64,000 nt of DNA, from assembly GCA_013368445.1 (NCBI GenBank), contig JAACJO010000039.1, forward strand, positions 62,001-126,000, written 5' to 3'. Positions 1 to 11,682 of the stretch are shown here, one piece after another. The notes beneath the pieces were generated by a model. That model was not told the DNA's origin. It ran no database searches and saw only the letters and a program-made list of their open reading frames with translations. Both the position numbers and the translations under genes were made by a program. Source of the stretch: Leucocoprinus leucothites. Its lineage: Eukaryota; Basidiomycota; Agaricomycetes; Agaricales; Agaricaceae. Each line of letters begins with the position of its first letter. Positions within the stretch are counted from its first letter, which is position 1.

Positions 1-658
1 AATGGGCTTGATGACTTTCAGTTTGCGGAGGAGACCGTTCGTGACGTTGAAGGTGGCCAGTTGGGGGCGGAGGATCTAACTCAAGGGTTACAAATCGAAA
101 CGAGGAGAAGAGAAAACCAATACATACACGATTGCCAACGTTCCACCATTGCTCTCCAAACCCATGGAACGCTCCCCACTCAGGATCGTCCGACCCGATA
201 ATTGAGACTTCTTCACCCTCGAAGTAAAACCATGGCGTCGCATAGGTCTAAACGAACTCGAAATCAGCACCAATCTTGAAAAGCTTGTGAAACCTCGACG
301 AACACTGGGTTGATTGTCAGTAATATTGATTTCGTGCTGTACCCTCGACACGTTCTGGGGTAGGAGAAGGTTCCCGTTGATATGTACAGTCACGTTCTCT
401 AGCGCAAGTGGTCAGTCCGCAGGATCCGAAAGATAGAAAAAAATAGGACTCACTCAAGCCAGTAAGCGAAACAGGTGTGAATGCGCTGTAATTCGCTTGA
501 GAAAACGTGATGGTTGAGTCGACTTGGCAATCAGTGAACGCCTTCAGAATCGCTGGTGAATCATCTTCAGTGCCCGAACGAGCGACCGTGCATTCTGCGG
601 AATGCACGACCGAAATCAGATGTGACGTGAGGAAAAAGAGTAGCGAGAGCGCGAGCAT
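1..658 (-). CDS. Glycoside hydrolase family 28 (exo)polygalacturonase, 5' part
   Basis: A secreted pectin-degrading enzyme that would hydrolyse polygalacturonan outside the cell. The ATG at 656-658 opens a signal peptide (MLALSLLFFLTSHLISVVHS). Next comes the usual GH28 start: CTVARSG, DDSPAILKAFTDC, ITFSQANYSAFTPVSLTGL. Exons are 658-454, 398-304, 247-128 and 75 to the window edge. The junctions join in frame to give GLKNVTVHINGNLLLP, DNQPSTYATPWFYF, GEQWWNVGNR and ILRPQLATFNVTNGLL, a typical fungal exopolygalacturonase order. The catalytic Asp residues lie beyond the window, so activity cannot be judged. An in-frame TTG upstream (682) was not used as a start. The family call is firm; exo- versus endo-acting specificity is inferred from the N-terminal pattern only. 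Confidence 0.85.
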
Positions 659-1560
659 TTTTGTCTCCTGGAGGCGAACCAAGGAATGAGTAATTTAGAG
701 ACCGGGTCCTAAGAGGAGAAAACATACGCCTTCTGACATGCGCTTTTATTCACGCTGAGAAAAACCGCACTCACATCGCTCGAGGTGGCATCCAGAGGTC
801 AGCTGAACACGTATTTGTAGATCCATAGGTATCCACTCCTCCGGTTGCCGTCCTCTAGCAAACCAAAAAGGAGTTACGACGGTATTTGAATGTAGGTCGT
901 GGCCCGAGATTGATCCATTTAAATGGTCCTGCGGTGATTATGCTCATTTTGGGGAAGAATGTATCACATAGTGCGGGGTGAATGTAGCTGAGAAGAAGCA
1001 TTGATGTTTGATTTGATCGCGAATTAGACTGGCGGCCCGTTGACCTTCGGCCGGACCGGTTGAATTGATATTCACCAGCTTGAGTGCGCCAAGAAGATCT
1101 TTGCGATGCTACCGCGAATGAACATGAAAATAACAAGACACATCAACATTATTCAGGGGCGTTACAATGAAAATGACAACAAAAGTAATCTAGCATAGAA
1201 GCAAGCCATAGTCCATAGAATCTACATCACATTCAACAAACAACCGATGTCACGGAGGCGAAAAGTGCGACGAACAAAAAAACAAAAAAAACAAAAAAGC
1301 TAGGTAAAGGGGCAGTTGAATGCCCTATTCCACTCGAAACGGCGTTGAAGCCATCTTGTGTTTCGAGGAAAAATTGCCCAACTGGGCGCCATCTGAGGAT
1401 ACCTGATAAATGGTGTTAGCACATAGAAATGGACGTTGCACCACTGAATACTGACCGTATCGAGATCTGCAGGCCAAGAGACGATCAGCCTGAAAAGAAA
1501 GCCATCAGTAAATCTTGACGGTAAAGGAAGAAAAAAAGGTGTTATCCATGCCATAACCAG
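659..1560. other. Intergenic, no gene recognised
   Basis: This stretch upstream of the GH28 gene has only short unsupported open frames. An A-rich run with interspersed C lies at about 1276-1302. I saw no RNA gene and no protein similarity. Confidence 0.5.
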
Positions 1561-2300
1561 CGGCTGCATCTTGAGCGTACCATAGACGAGAGAGAAAATC
1601 CATGAGGGCTTCCTGTGACGACTATCTTGCCATGAGTGTAGACCCTAGAGAGACTCTTGCATAGGCCTTCGAGGCTTTGAGTATCTTGCTGTTGACGAGC
1701 TTGTCCTTGAGGATGATGATGATAGTGGTCCAGGTCAGAGCTTCGTTTGCTTGCAACCTAGTGGCTTGTCTTCGAGTGTGATGACTTGCTTCATAGCACC
1801 TCAGGATCTTGATGGTCTTCATATGTCTTCAGCTCGGCCACAGTCTCGATCTCATCTTGATGTCCCAAACAGCGCAGACCCGAAGTAAAGGAGCCATCTT
1901 GTAGTTGATATCGTTCGGTTCACCTCCACAGTCCGGAGAAGCCCAATCCATGGAAGAATCTTGAGGAGCCAAACCCGGTCGGATAGAAACAACACGAATA
2001 CAACACACAAGAATGTCCCGGCCAGGTCTTGAGGGAAAGAACGTTCCTCTGCCACGAAGCGTCAGAATAACAGTCAGATAATGGCTGAAAAAGAAGTAAG
2101 ATACCTTGCTGAGCTTGGCATGCGGTGGCTACAACGATGGCGCCCAGCCGAGCACCAGGCAGTCTGGCTCTTGAGTCCTAATAGGTAGGAGCGACGCCAG
2201 AGGTCGCGATTGAATTCTCCTGAGTTGTCTTGAATCAAACACTCGTTGGGTTCGTTCTAATGTCCATGGCCTTGACGAGCAATAGATGCCTTGACTGTCC
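1560..2300. repeat. CTTGA-rich degenerate array, left copy
   Basis: The motif TCTTGA or CTTGA, often as TCTTGATG or CCTTGAC, recurs every few tens of bases here, for example near 1571, 1622, 1682, 1809, 1855, 1958, 2027, 2260 and 2288. The same motif is dense at 27.7-29.3 kb. Both arrays are followed in the same orientation by the same roughly 500-bp block. I take this as the left part of a dispersed composite repeat. The boundaries are approximate. Confidence 0.5.
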
Positions 2301-2379
2301 AATCCAATGAGGGAACAAGAGCCAACCAAAGAGAAGCGGTGTGTACGCCCTCAATTAAGAGGGGAAGTGGGCCAGCGTA

Positions 2380-3000
2380 AAGAAAGGAAAGAGAGAGAAA
2401 GAGAGAGGGGGTAGTGGGAAGAGTCCAAGAAGCGATATCGACCCGAAACCACACCCAGACGTCCTTAAATCTGTTTCCAATTCGCGCACGGACCAAAATT
2501 CTCGGAAATGGTATGGCCAGAGAAGTCATATGGCGTGTCACAAGCCCTGAGAGTCTAGGCGAGGAAAGTATGTGTGGCGGGAAGACCAAAATTCGAATTT
2601 TGAAGGCAATACTCCTCCACTTGGCGCCAAAATTGGACGCGAGGTCCATGGAGGCAGAACGAGCCGGAATATCTACAAGGGATGGAGCGAAAACGAGGAA
2701 GAGGGAGCTGAGAGGCAGATTTGTGTATCAGCGCTTAGACACAGGGACATTCTTCGTGTCTTGATGATTGTGACCACGCCGGTAATAAGTCGTCAAGTGC
2801 ACCATAACCAAAAAAGGACAACAAAAAGTGCGGTCGCGGGGTGAAACGTGACCTAGGATCTGTGGCCAAGCCGCACAAATGGCTGGACGTTCGAGCGAAG
2901 GGAGTACCGGTGCCACCGAGGAATCTCAAGGTGAGTGCGATGGCCTGCACTTGCCTAGGACGCGACTGACAATTATGCGAAGCACTTTAGCCCGAAACCA
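2380..3000. repeat. Dispersed repeat block, copy A
   Basis: This block matches 29430-29930 in colinear order. Shared segments include CGCACGGACCA (2486 and 29481), GTGTCACA-GCCCTG-GAGTC (2537 and 29531), CAATACTCCTCC (2609 and 29601), ACAAGGGAT (2676 and 29670), GAGCGCTTA-like sequence (2731 and 29727), CCAAAAAAG (2808 and 29816) and ACTTTAGC (2984 and 29912). A GA-rich run (2383-2409) lies at its left edge. No terminal inverted repeats or long reading frame were found, so the element class is unknown; a non-autonomous transposon is one possibility. Confidence 0.6.
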
Positions 3001-5404
3001 TCTCTACCATTAACTCTTCCAGACTACCGGTGAATAAGTCTTGCATATGAAATCATTCCTTGTCCTTGTCGGCGAGAGCTGGCACGAGAGCCTTAGTGAG
3101 CTAATAGTTGTTGCACCCCATTGGGATTTTCATGACCACGATTTACATTGTAGGTGGTCAAAGGACAGAATATTCGAGCTCCAAATATGTATAACTCTAA
3201 AGGATGTTAGTCAAATCCACCCTTTGAAGACCACTCAAATACTCACAACTGACTATTTATCGCAGCACGCACGAGAGCGACGTGCTATCTCTTCCGCTCT
3301 CTTGAATGGCGGCAGGCAGACGTGCTTTGGCCAGGACATCGTATGAACAACATAGGGCGACCAGGTCCGCAGGAGGATAAGACGAGAACGAATGGCCCTA
3401 TCCAGGTGCACCCTTTCCTTTCCCTCTCTTGCACCACCGTGAGGACGCAAGAACGATAGCTCTGGTACGGAGAGTGGGTACTCTTCTTCCGCCCGTTGAT
3501 GTCGCATACACCGTGGAGACATCACCGCTCTACACTGGGATCCTGGGGTTGGAAATTGCTGGGGCCTGGTTCACTATCGGACTGCCGTGTAAGGTTACAG
3601 CGCAAAAGGCGACGCTAGAAACAGCAAGACATATCCGAGGTAGCTCGTTCAAACGGGATCGAGACCTCTTCCCCTGTAGAAAGCTGGTTTTCAACTCCGT
3701 TCCGGCGCGCCAAACCCAGTTTAGGTACATGGTTATCTGCCCTCCCTCAAGGCCCTATACGATTTGACAGGTATTCAGGAGCCAATGAAATCGCAAGTTG
3801 AGGGAGCTGGTCGTTGCTCGGCTTCTGGGCAATGTCCTTCGCTGCCAGGTCCCACTAAAGAATGTGATACAACAGCTACCAAGCCAGGGCGAACAGGGCA
3901 GCATCACTGATAGTCTCGCGAAAAGGGTGATTGCAGGTTGTAGGTCGACGCAGCTGGTGCGGACCCAATCTGTATTCGGAGAGGAACATGGCTGCCGAGG
4001 CCTTAACTACCAGCCAAACGAGAAGAGCATAACCGATAGCTCTCGAATCCGGTTTCCGGCTGGTAATGGAGGGCAAAGAATGGCGCTGTAACGGCAGATT
4101 GCTGAACTCTACCTCCTCTTCAAGTTGGGAGTGGACAGCGCTGGGAAGGGACGCTTGGGACCCGATTCCATGTTTGGAGGGACCTATCCGTGGTGAAGGT
4201 GTTCTGGCGCGATAGGACCTCGTTCTCGAAGGACGAATAATCTCGTGCCATGGCCAACTAATCACCTGTTGGCAGCTTGGACGGTCTTTGCTGCAAGGGC
4301 TGACGCGTCTGCACATCTGTTAACAAGTTCTTGGCGGTATAGTTGAGCGAGGCGCTTTCTCCCTGCCCTCCGTCACTGCCCACACAACGATGATCGCAGG
4401 CGTGCACACGTAGACCAAGAGCCGAGTATGTCGGTCGAGCGTCATCAAGTCATATAAGAGAACCTTGTCGACGTGTTGTGGAACGGGGTGTTGAGCCAAA
4501 TACTCCTCCGCACCCCAGAGCAAGCAAGCCTAGGTGACTTGACACTGAGGCGGCCTGAGTCTCAGCTGGCAGCAGGTAGAGACAGTTATCTGGCGACGTA
4601 CCCTATTTCCTTCTTATATATCGTCTAGTCCTTAACCTTCGAACCAGGGACGTAAGATCCATCGACTTCGCTCCGCACGTCAAATGCGTTCCCGCTACTC
4701 AAAGCGTAGAAGAGGGCCCTGTTCAATAGCTCGACCTACATGAACGAAAGCTCCGATGAAACTTAGATCAAGGCCTGGATGGAGAAGTAAACTTACCTCT
4801 TATGCCAATGATCAACACGCTAATGCACAAACAGCTCCTGGTCAGTGCAGAAAACAGCCACTGCCATCATGTACACAGGGGTATAGGCAGAGTTCTAGAG
4901 GAAAGTCCGAGCTTGTGCTCGAGCTAGAGGTATCGCTAGTCGCACGGACCTGGTACGGAAGCAAGATCGGTAACTTCTTGTTTGGGCCCTCGCACCAAAA
5001 ATGGCAATCACAGATGTATCGACTCTCCCCCAAATATATCCTATTTCCTTCTCGTTCTGTTCCCGCTACTATACAATTACGCTGAATTCTCACTGAGGTA
5101 GAGAATAAGGACGCATGAACAGGAGAAAAGCGGCACCCAGCCAAACCTTCTTTCTGGATACTTCTGAGTTCGCTATATGGCACGAGAACACGAGAGCCTC
5201 TAGGCAGCGGCCAAACTATTCTTTACGGTCATTGTCCAGTTAGACATTTTAGGTGAGCAAGAGCCAGACTTGGACTTCAGCTTAGCCTGCGACAGCGAAA
5301 ACTGACATCATAACCCACAAACCTGGCAGTATCCCACAAAAACCGAGCCAAAGCAGCCCTTCATGCGCAAGAACCGAGAACCAAATCGAAATAATTATCA
5401 GCAT
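3001..5404. other. Region without recognisable genes
   Basis: Several open frames of about 60-146 codons occur on both strands, but none has a recognisable domain, a convincing start with splice structure, or similarity to other genes in the window. It may be decayed mobile or duplicated DNA. I see nothing firm here. Confidence 0.4.
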
Positions 5405-5640
5405 TCTCCCTCTAGAAACCATGTCTCCGCCCTCTCCGGTGACGCTCCAGCGACTTAACAACTCTCCCCCCGACGGCGTTTGCTCAGCGTGGCGGAATTT
5501 TGTTTGGTCCACTCCACATTCGAGTCTACCACGGGCATAATTTCATCTCTCCCTTGAGGGGAAAGATACACGAGCTGAAGCAGATGGACGCGTTTAATTC
5601 CCTTACTCGAAAGACCAAAGCGATGCCATTTACTTTCAAC
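5405..5640 (+). pseudogene. F-box gene fragment (third, oldest relic)
   Basis: A short piece similar to the start of the two F-box relics downstream. LPLETMS matches the F-box start FPPEIMS. GTTTGCTCAGCGTGGCGGAA matches the VCATWRN-coding stretch, and GATGCCATTTACTTTCAACA matches the region encoding LPFTLNI. The spacing between these blocks is shorter than in the other copies and the frame is not maintained. It abuts the duplicated leader of the next copy, so it is probably the remnant of another unit of the tandem array. Confidence 0.5.
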
Positions 5641-6104
5641 ATACTATTTGTTGAACGACGGATGCCATTGTTCCTCAGAGAAATCACTTTCTCGAGCCAA
5701 GAGCGCAAAACTGGTATCAATGCGAGATGTGAATGACTGGACTACGAGCGGAGTCCTGTCTGATTGGCTGAGTGGGTGCCACGCCCAAGTCGTTGTCTCC
5801 AGCAGGCTTCTACCTTGTCTTTCTTCCAGCAACCTCCACCTTCCAGCTTCAGACCACATTCAGCCGTTCCCTGTAAGATCGTTCATACTACTCCAGTATT
5901 TGCCTCATCTCACCGTTGCATCCAGAACGTCCTCAATCGAGTGGATTGTCTAGACACGCCAATGAAGCATCCGCCCTTGATACGAAATCTACATTACTAG
6001 GGAGCCCCTACTCTCACAGAGGATTGATTGGAGAGGGAAACAAACAACCTCAGGGGGTGGTCAAAAAGGAGTTGAGCTCCTCATACTTACGGACTCGGAA
6101 CAAC

Positions 6105-7520
6105 ATGAGAGCACGGATAACCGATTTTCCTCCAGAAATCATGTCACTGATTTTCGTTGCCGCCTGCGACTCGGCTGTTCCAAACCAGCGACACTTCCAT
6201 CACTTGACTCCCCTCGTTGTTGAGCACGTTTGCGCAACATGGCGGAACGTTGCGTAGACCATTCCACATCTATGGACGTACGTTCGCACCTCGTTCGGTT
6301 GGCGAGTAATCTAGCGGAAGCAAATGGCCATGTTGAGATTCTACCTCCGAATGTCGAAAGAATTGCCATTTACCCTCAACATATCTTTCGATCCTCCGCC
6401 ACGTTCTGATGTCACGCGACTTTTGGACCGCATCCGCAATGTACTCGTGAACGAATCGGGTGGAACAAAGATTCGTTACCCGGAGATGGAGGATGTAGCG
6501 GAAGCCGCGTGGATATACTCTTTCTATGATCTAGATTTTCGGCATGTCCACCGTCTGAAGATTGTCGACTCACGGGTCCGGGATGGATTTCCAAGGCATA
6601 TCATTCTATCCTGGTCTCAAATCACTACCCTCACACTGAAATCTGTCACGATCACCCTGAGCTCGCTGTTGCTCACCCAATGCCCAAACCTCGTCACATT
6701 TCACTCTTTCACTCCAACTGCTGAACCGACCTTCCTTCCACAAATAAACTGTGGTCCAGTTGTTCTACAGCACTTGTGCCATCTAACCTGGTCATACGAG
6801 CCTTGCCGTAGCTATGAGGCCGTATTTCCATCCATGCGGCTGCCAGCACTACAGACCCTGACATGGTGTCGGCACCAGCCCAGGCCCGCCGTTGGGCCTG
6901 GAGAATATCGTGCTCTGAAATTTTCAATGGAGAGTCTTCCCGCTTCCCTTCGTACTCTTGAAATATCCACCGGTGGATATTGGGGTGATTTCCTCTTATC
7001 CTCCCTCTTCACCAGTGTTTCTGGGGCCAGACACCTACGATTGTGAAATTATAGCCACGTCTTGATCTCGGAGGCACTTGCCCTCCTCTCTTCCAATCCA
7101 TCTCCATCTGAGCAAGTGGGTCTCCTACCCTTCCTCGAAAAATTGGTCGTTCTCAGCCCGCAACGGATCTCCATTGGTGGTTCAGAGTGGTGGGAGGACT
7201 CTGTGGTGCACTTGCTCGAAGAGGACATTATGATCCGGAGAATTGCACTCGTTCCGGGCGCAACAACTAGATACAAGGAGGACCTTCGAAGTACATTTTT
7301 CCCGCTCGGCCGCTGGACTCCGATGATGTACGATGTCTTCCAGCAACTCCAACTTGGTAAATACCCATTTTATGTCTGGGTAGACCTTCAGATGACATCC
7401 CCTCTCACACCTGTGGATACACTTCGGACTAGTTTGATAGAGCGGCCTTCAATGGAAGGAGGAAACGATGGAAACTCTGAATGGGATTTTGGAATAAGAA
7501 GCACCGGCGTTGGAATCTGA
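6105..7520 (+). pseudogene. F-box/LRR-like protein gene, copy 1, three in-frame stops
   Basis: The single frame from ATG 6105 to TGA 7518 encodes an F-box protein of the fungal family seen intact at 21970-23628. It has the F-box (FPPEIMSLIF ... VCATWRNVA), then LLLTQCPNLVTFH, a TLTWCRH stretch and LPASLRTLEIS. It is broken by TAG at 6255, TAG at 6312 and TGA at 7044, with no frameshift between them. In the tandem sister copy the matching codons are TTG (8621), GAG (8678) and TTA (9479), so each stop is a single-base change. About 55 bases present in copy 2 near 8917-8970 are missing at about 6532. F-box proteins normally recruit substrates to SCF ubiquitin ligases. Three truncated products are conceivable, but a recent pseudogene is the simplest reading. 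Confidence 0.8.
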
Positions 7521-8465
7521 GCGATTCTTGGTTGAGAATGGAAATCTTTACCTCGGGAATGACGAATCAGAATCTTCAACTATGTACATGGAATGATGTT
7601 AGCAACTCTCCAAAACCACCCTTTGTTCCTAATTCGTCCGGCTGTTGTTGCAAGCCTCGTGCCTAGCGCGCCCGCGTATGCGATGATCATCACCCTTAGC
7701 TGACGCCTGAACAGCTCATCACAACGTTTCCATTCTATTCATGGCTATATCTATCTTTGATCTACATGAATGAAACACAAAAACCCCTTCCTCGCCTCCG
7801 AGTCGACTTGAAAGATGGATTCAAGATTAGAACACTATGATCAACGGAAGTTATTGGCCTGTCAGACCCAGAGGGACTAGAAACTTCAAAGCTCAACGCA
7901 GCCGACAGAGGTAACTATCACGCTGGGTGCTTCACTTGTCTCTTTTCACTAGCCTCCGTCTCCAAGCTAAAGGACCGCAATTGCATTGCCGTCACGGGCT
8001 GAAGTAGACAGACTCTAAATGCCAAAGCTATGCTACTTGTTCTCAACGTACTATTTGCTTGTGGAATATGAATACGATGCCTCAGAGAACGTATTTTAGG
8101 CTTGAGCTCAGAGCACAGGGTCACTACTAGTAGGATCAATCCCAGATTTTGATTGACTGGACTACGGGCGAAGTCCCGTTTGATTGGGCGAGTGGGTGCC
8201 ACGCTCAAGTCGCTGTGTCTCCAGTAGGCTTCCTTCCAGCTTGTCCCTCTTTCATTGACCTCCACCTCCTTCAAGCTTCAAATCGAGTGGATTACTTAGA
8301 CAAGCCGGTGGAGCATCCGCTACTCGCATCGGCCCTCGATGCGAAGTCTGCATTGCTAGGGAGCCCCTGTTGTCACCAAGGGCTGACTCGAGAGGACAAC
8401 AACTCATAAACCCAGAGATTGGTCAAAAGGCGCCGAGCAACTCACTTTTACGGGCTTGGGACAAC

Positions 8466-9964
8466 ACAAGATCACGGACAAGTGTTCTCCCTCCATAAAT
8501 CATGTCATTAATTTTCATTGCTGCCTACGATAAGTTGGCTGATTCACTGAGCCAGCGACGCTCCCATCATTTAACCCCTCTCGTTCTTGGACATGTTGCG
8601 AAACATGACAGAACATTGTGTTGTCCATTCCATATCTATGGGTATGCGTTCGCGTCTCGTTTGATTGGCGGGTAAACGAGCAGAAGAAGACCGACATGTT
8701 GAGATTCTACCTTCGAATGGCGAAAGAATTGCCGTGTACTCTTAACGAATATTCCGACCCTCTACTGCATCATGATGTCATGCTCTGGGACTACACCCGT
8801 AATATGTTTGAAAACGAAGAAAGTGAAACGAATATCGCTGCTTGAACGAATATCCGCTGCTTGGAGATGGAGGGCGTAACGGAAGCCACATGGATTCGCC
8901 CTTTCTATGACCTACAACAGGTCGAGGAGCTTGTAATCTCCTCTCGGTTTGAAACGCTTTGCCCCAAAAGTTTTGCCATGTCCGCCATGTGAAGATCGTC
9001 GGCTCACAAGTATGGGGTGGAATTCCGAGGCGTATCATTCTATTCTGGTCTCAAATCACTACCCTCACGCTAGACGTTGTCATGATTAACCTGAGCCCGC
9101 TGTTGCTCACCCAATGCCCAAACCTTGTCGCATTTCACTTTTTCATTCCCACTGTTGAATCGAACGTCAGATTTCTGGCAATAAACCCTGGTCCGATCGT
9201 CCTACAACACTTAAACCATCTAACTTGGACTCACATGCCCTGTCGCGACTATGAAGCAGTATTTCCACGCTTGCGACTACCAGCACTCCGACTCTGACAT
9301 GGTGTCACCATCAACCCAAGCCTAACATTGAACTTGATGAAAATCGTATTCTGAACCTTCTAATGGAGAGTCTTCCCGCTTCCATTCATACCTCGAAATA
9401 TCCACCGGTGGAAACTGGGGTAATTCCCTCTTATCCTCCCTCTTCACCCGTGTTTCTGGGCTCAGACACCTACGATTGTTAAATTGTAGCCACGTCTTGA
9501 TCTCGGAGGTACTCGCTCTCCTCTTCTCCGACCATTCATTTCCAGCTGGGCGGGAGGTTCCCTTACCCTTCCTTGAAATTTTGATTGTCCCTAGCCTGCA
9601 ACGAATCTTGGAACGTAGTTCAGAGTGGAAGGAGTATTCTATGGTACATTTGCTCGAAGAGGGCTTAATGGTCCGGACAATTGAAAATTCGTTCCGAACA
9701 CTACTACCGGATACACGTAGGACCTTCGAGGTCCATTTCGTCCGCACAGGCTGCTGAACTCGCATGATGTATAACGTCTTCTAGTAACTCCAACTGCGTA
9801 AATACCCATTCCATGTATGGGTGGACCTTCAGATGACGTCTCCTCTCACACCCGAGGGTATGCTTTAGGCTAGTGGCTCAGTTGAGTGGCCTTCGACGGA
9901 AGGAGGAACGGATAGAAACTCTCAGTGGTATTTTTGGGCAAGAGATGCCGGCATTGGAATCTGA
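8466..9964 (+). pseudogene. F-box/LRR-like protein gene, copy 2, decayed
   Basis: Tandem duplicate of the preceding relic, about 2.4 kb downstream. The similarity includes about 370 bp of leader (5737-6104 matches 8155-8465) and ends just after the shared TGA (9962). The start codon position reads ACA (8466). GAA of the F-box has become TAA (8496). One base is missing near 8597, shifting frame in the F-box. A small tandem duplication of ACGAATATCGCTGCTTG-like sequence lies at about 8829-8865. Intact pieces include LSIPYLW, MLRFYLRMAKELP, LLLTQCPNLVAFH and HVLISEVLALL. It is not expected to make protein. It is valuable for inferring the ancestral codons of copy 1. Confidence 0.8.
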
Positions 9965-11682
9965 GCAATTCTTGGCCAAGGTCGGAACTCTTGGGTCGAG
10001 TTTATTCGTAGTCTTGGTTTTTAGTATCTTGTGGGACGTCGGTGTTCATATATATCCGGTGTAGTAGGAGCCATTTCTGTTCTCGACGTTTTAAAATCAT
10101 CTGTGGTGGGACCGCGGCATTTTCTCGTACAATTCCTAGCCCGAGACGTAAATTGCGTCGCGCAATGCCTATTTAAAAATAGCCCACCTTCCAAGACAGC
10201 GTATCAATTGGATATTCTTGCGGTGGAGCTCTTGGCGCTCCACCCCGCTATTGAAAGAGGAGGAAAAGCTTGGATCATGGACCATGATTAAGTGGGGTTG
10301 TACCTGAGGGCTAAAATTAGTTCTGTCTTATGGCATAACTTACTCAGGCAAAAATTCGGCTTCCCTTGAATGTTCTCCATTTGGCATAAGGTATCGAGCT
10401 GCTTCGTAGGGCTTCATGGGCTCATGGCAGTGGTATCTAGAAGATGAATATCTGGCTCGTCGCAGTATCTGTCTGAAGCTGCGTTTTGATTCAAATCCTT
10501 GTACTTTTTTTGTTTCATCACTCGCCCTAGAGCTAGGTTCCGTCAGTCGTCGCAAAGTCATCGTTAGAGTCATGGCTCTAATGGCTAGTGATAATTCCGC
10601 CTGTAACAGGAGACAGAGCAGCCAGTTGCCCGAATACCTAGGTTACACCTACGGAAAGGTTTCCGGCAGAATAATAATAATCAAAAGGATCCTATGGCAT
10701 ACATAGTTGGGGCTCGCAAGGTGATCAGGCTGTGCTCAGCGGCGGCCGCAACTTCTCATAGCGAAGTTCATCGATCCTTCAAAACCTGGCTACTGAGTCC
10801 GTTGGCCAGTTGTCGGGTAGAGAACATAGGGACCGGGTGTAGCGTCGTCATCAGGAAACCAGCAAACAGCCTCCTTCGTCAAAGGCTGCAGTCCCATCCA
10901 TCTTGTCGTGGCATGAGAAATCAAATACATCACCTGTCATGTAAACAGGAATATCAATCATCACTGTTCTACATTTCAGTTAGGTCTAATCAGGTCCGCC
11001 AGAAGAGGTATTCGATGATACCAGTGCAGCGATTGATGCGAGCCAGGGTTCGAATAACGACTTTGTTCAACCTTTGTGTGGATTATGATTCCGAGAGTCA
11101 TTAGTAGTGACAAAAAGACGATTTGCTGTGAGAAGACACTATCCTATTCTGCCAGTGTGACCCCGGAGCTTTCAATAGGGGTAGATCAGTATTGGTTTCT
11201 TCGAGCCAAAACCTCTCACAGCGGCCATCAACTCCATGTGAATGCATTGCGAGAACCTGCCCACTGTGTCAATCGCACAGGGAATGAGCTGTCCGAAAAG
11301 GCTGATATAATGATCATGATGGTCACGAAGACAGGCAGCCTGACGATGGCCGAGGATGACATGTGGCTGGTTGTCAGACGTATCACGATGGTCGTCAACG
11401 GACAATGTGACCCCCGAATCAGTACTCCGGTCACTATAATAAGGGTATTCCCTCGTGCCTTGAGTAGCCCTTCTCTTCGACTCCTTTCTTTCCTGTTTGC
11501 TCTTGCTCTTCTGCTCGAGGTTGTCGCCTAGTGCGCCCCAAGTCAACGAACGCCCGGCACTGGTGTCGTTTTTCTGATTTTTCATTTAGTTTCTTCCGAA
11601 AAGTGTATTCAATTCTACAAGCCCTCACAGCACCCCATTCTTTCCATCTTCACTTTCTCTCTGTAAATTTTATTCGTACACA
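9965..11682. other. Region without recognised gene; promoter of the next gene at its end
   Basis: Open frames of up to about 150 codons on both strands show no recognisable domain. The last 150 bases are pyrimidine-rich (CTTTC/TCTC runs at 11595-11665), typical of a strongly expressed basidiomycete core promoter and 5' leader. A TATA-like CTATAATAAG lies at about 11434. Otherwise I see nothing. Confidence 0.4.

Noticed and set aside
4611..5075. Short direct repeats CTATTTCCTTCT and GTTCCCGCTACT
   Set aside because: The distance between the two words differs (about 70 against 14 bases) and no longer similarity surrounds them, so they are probably chance.
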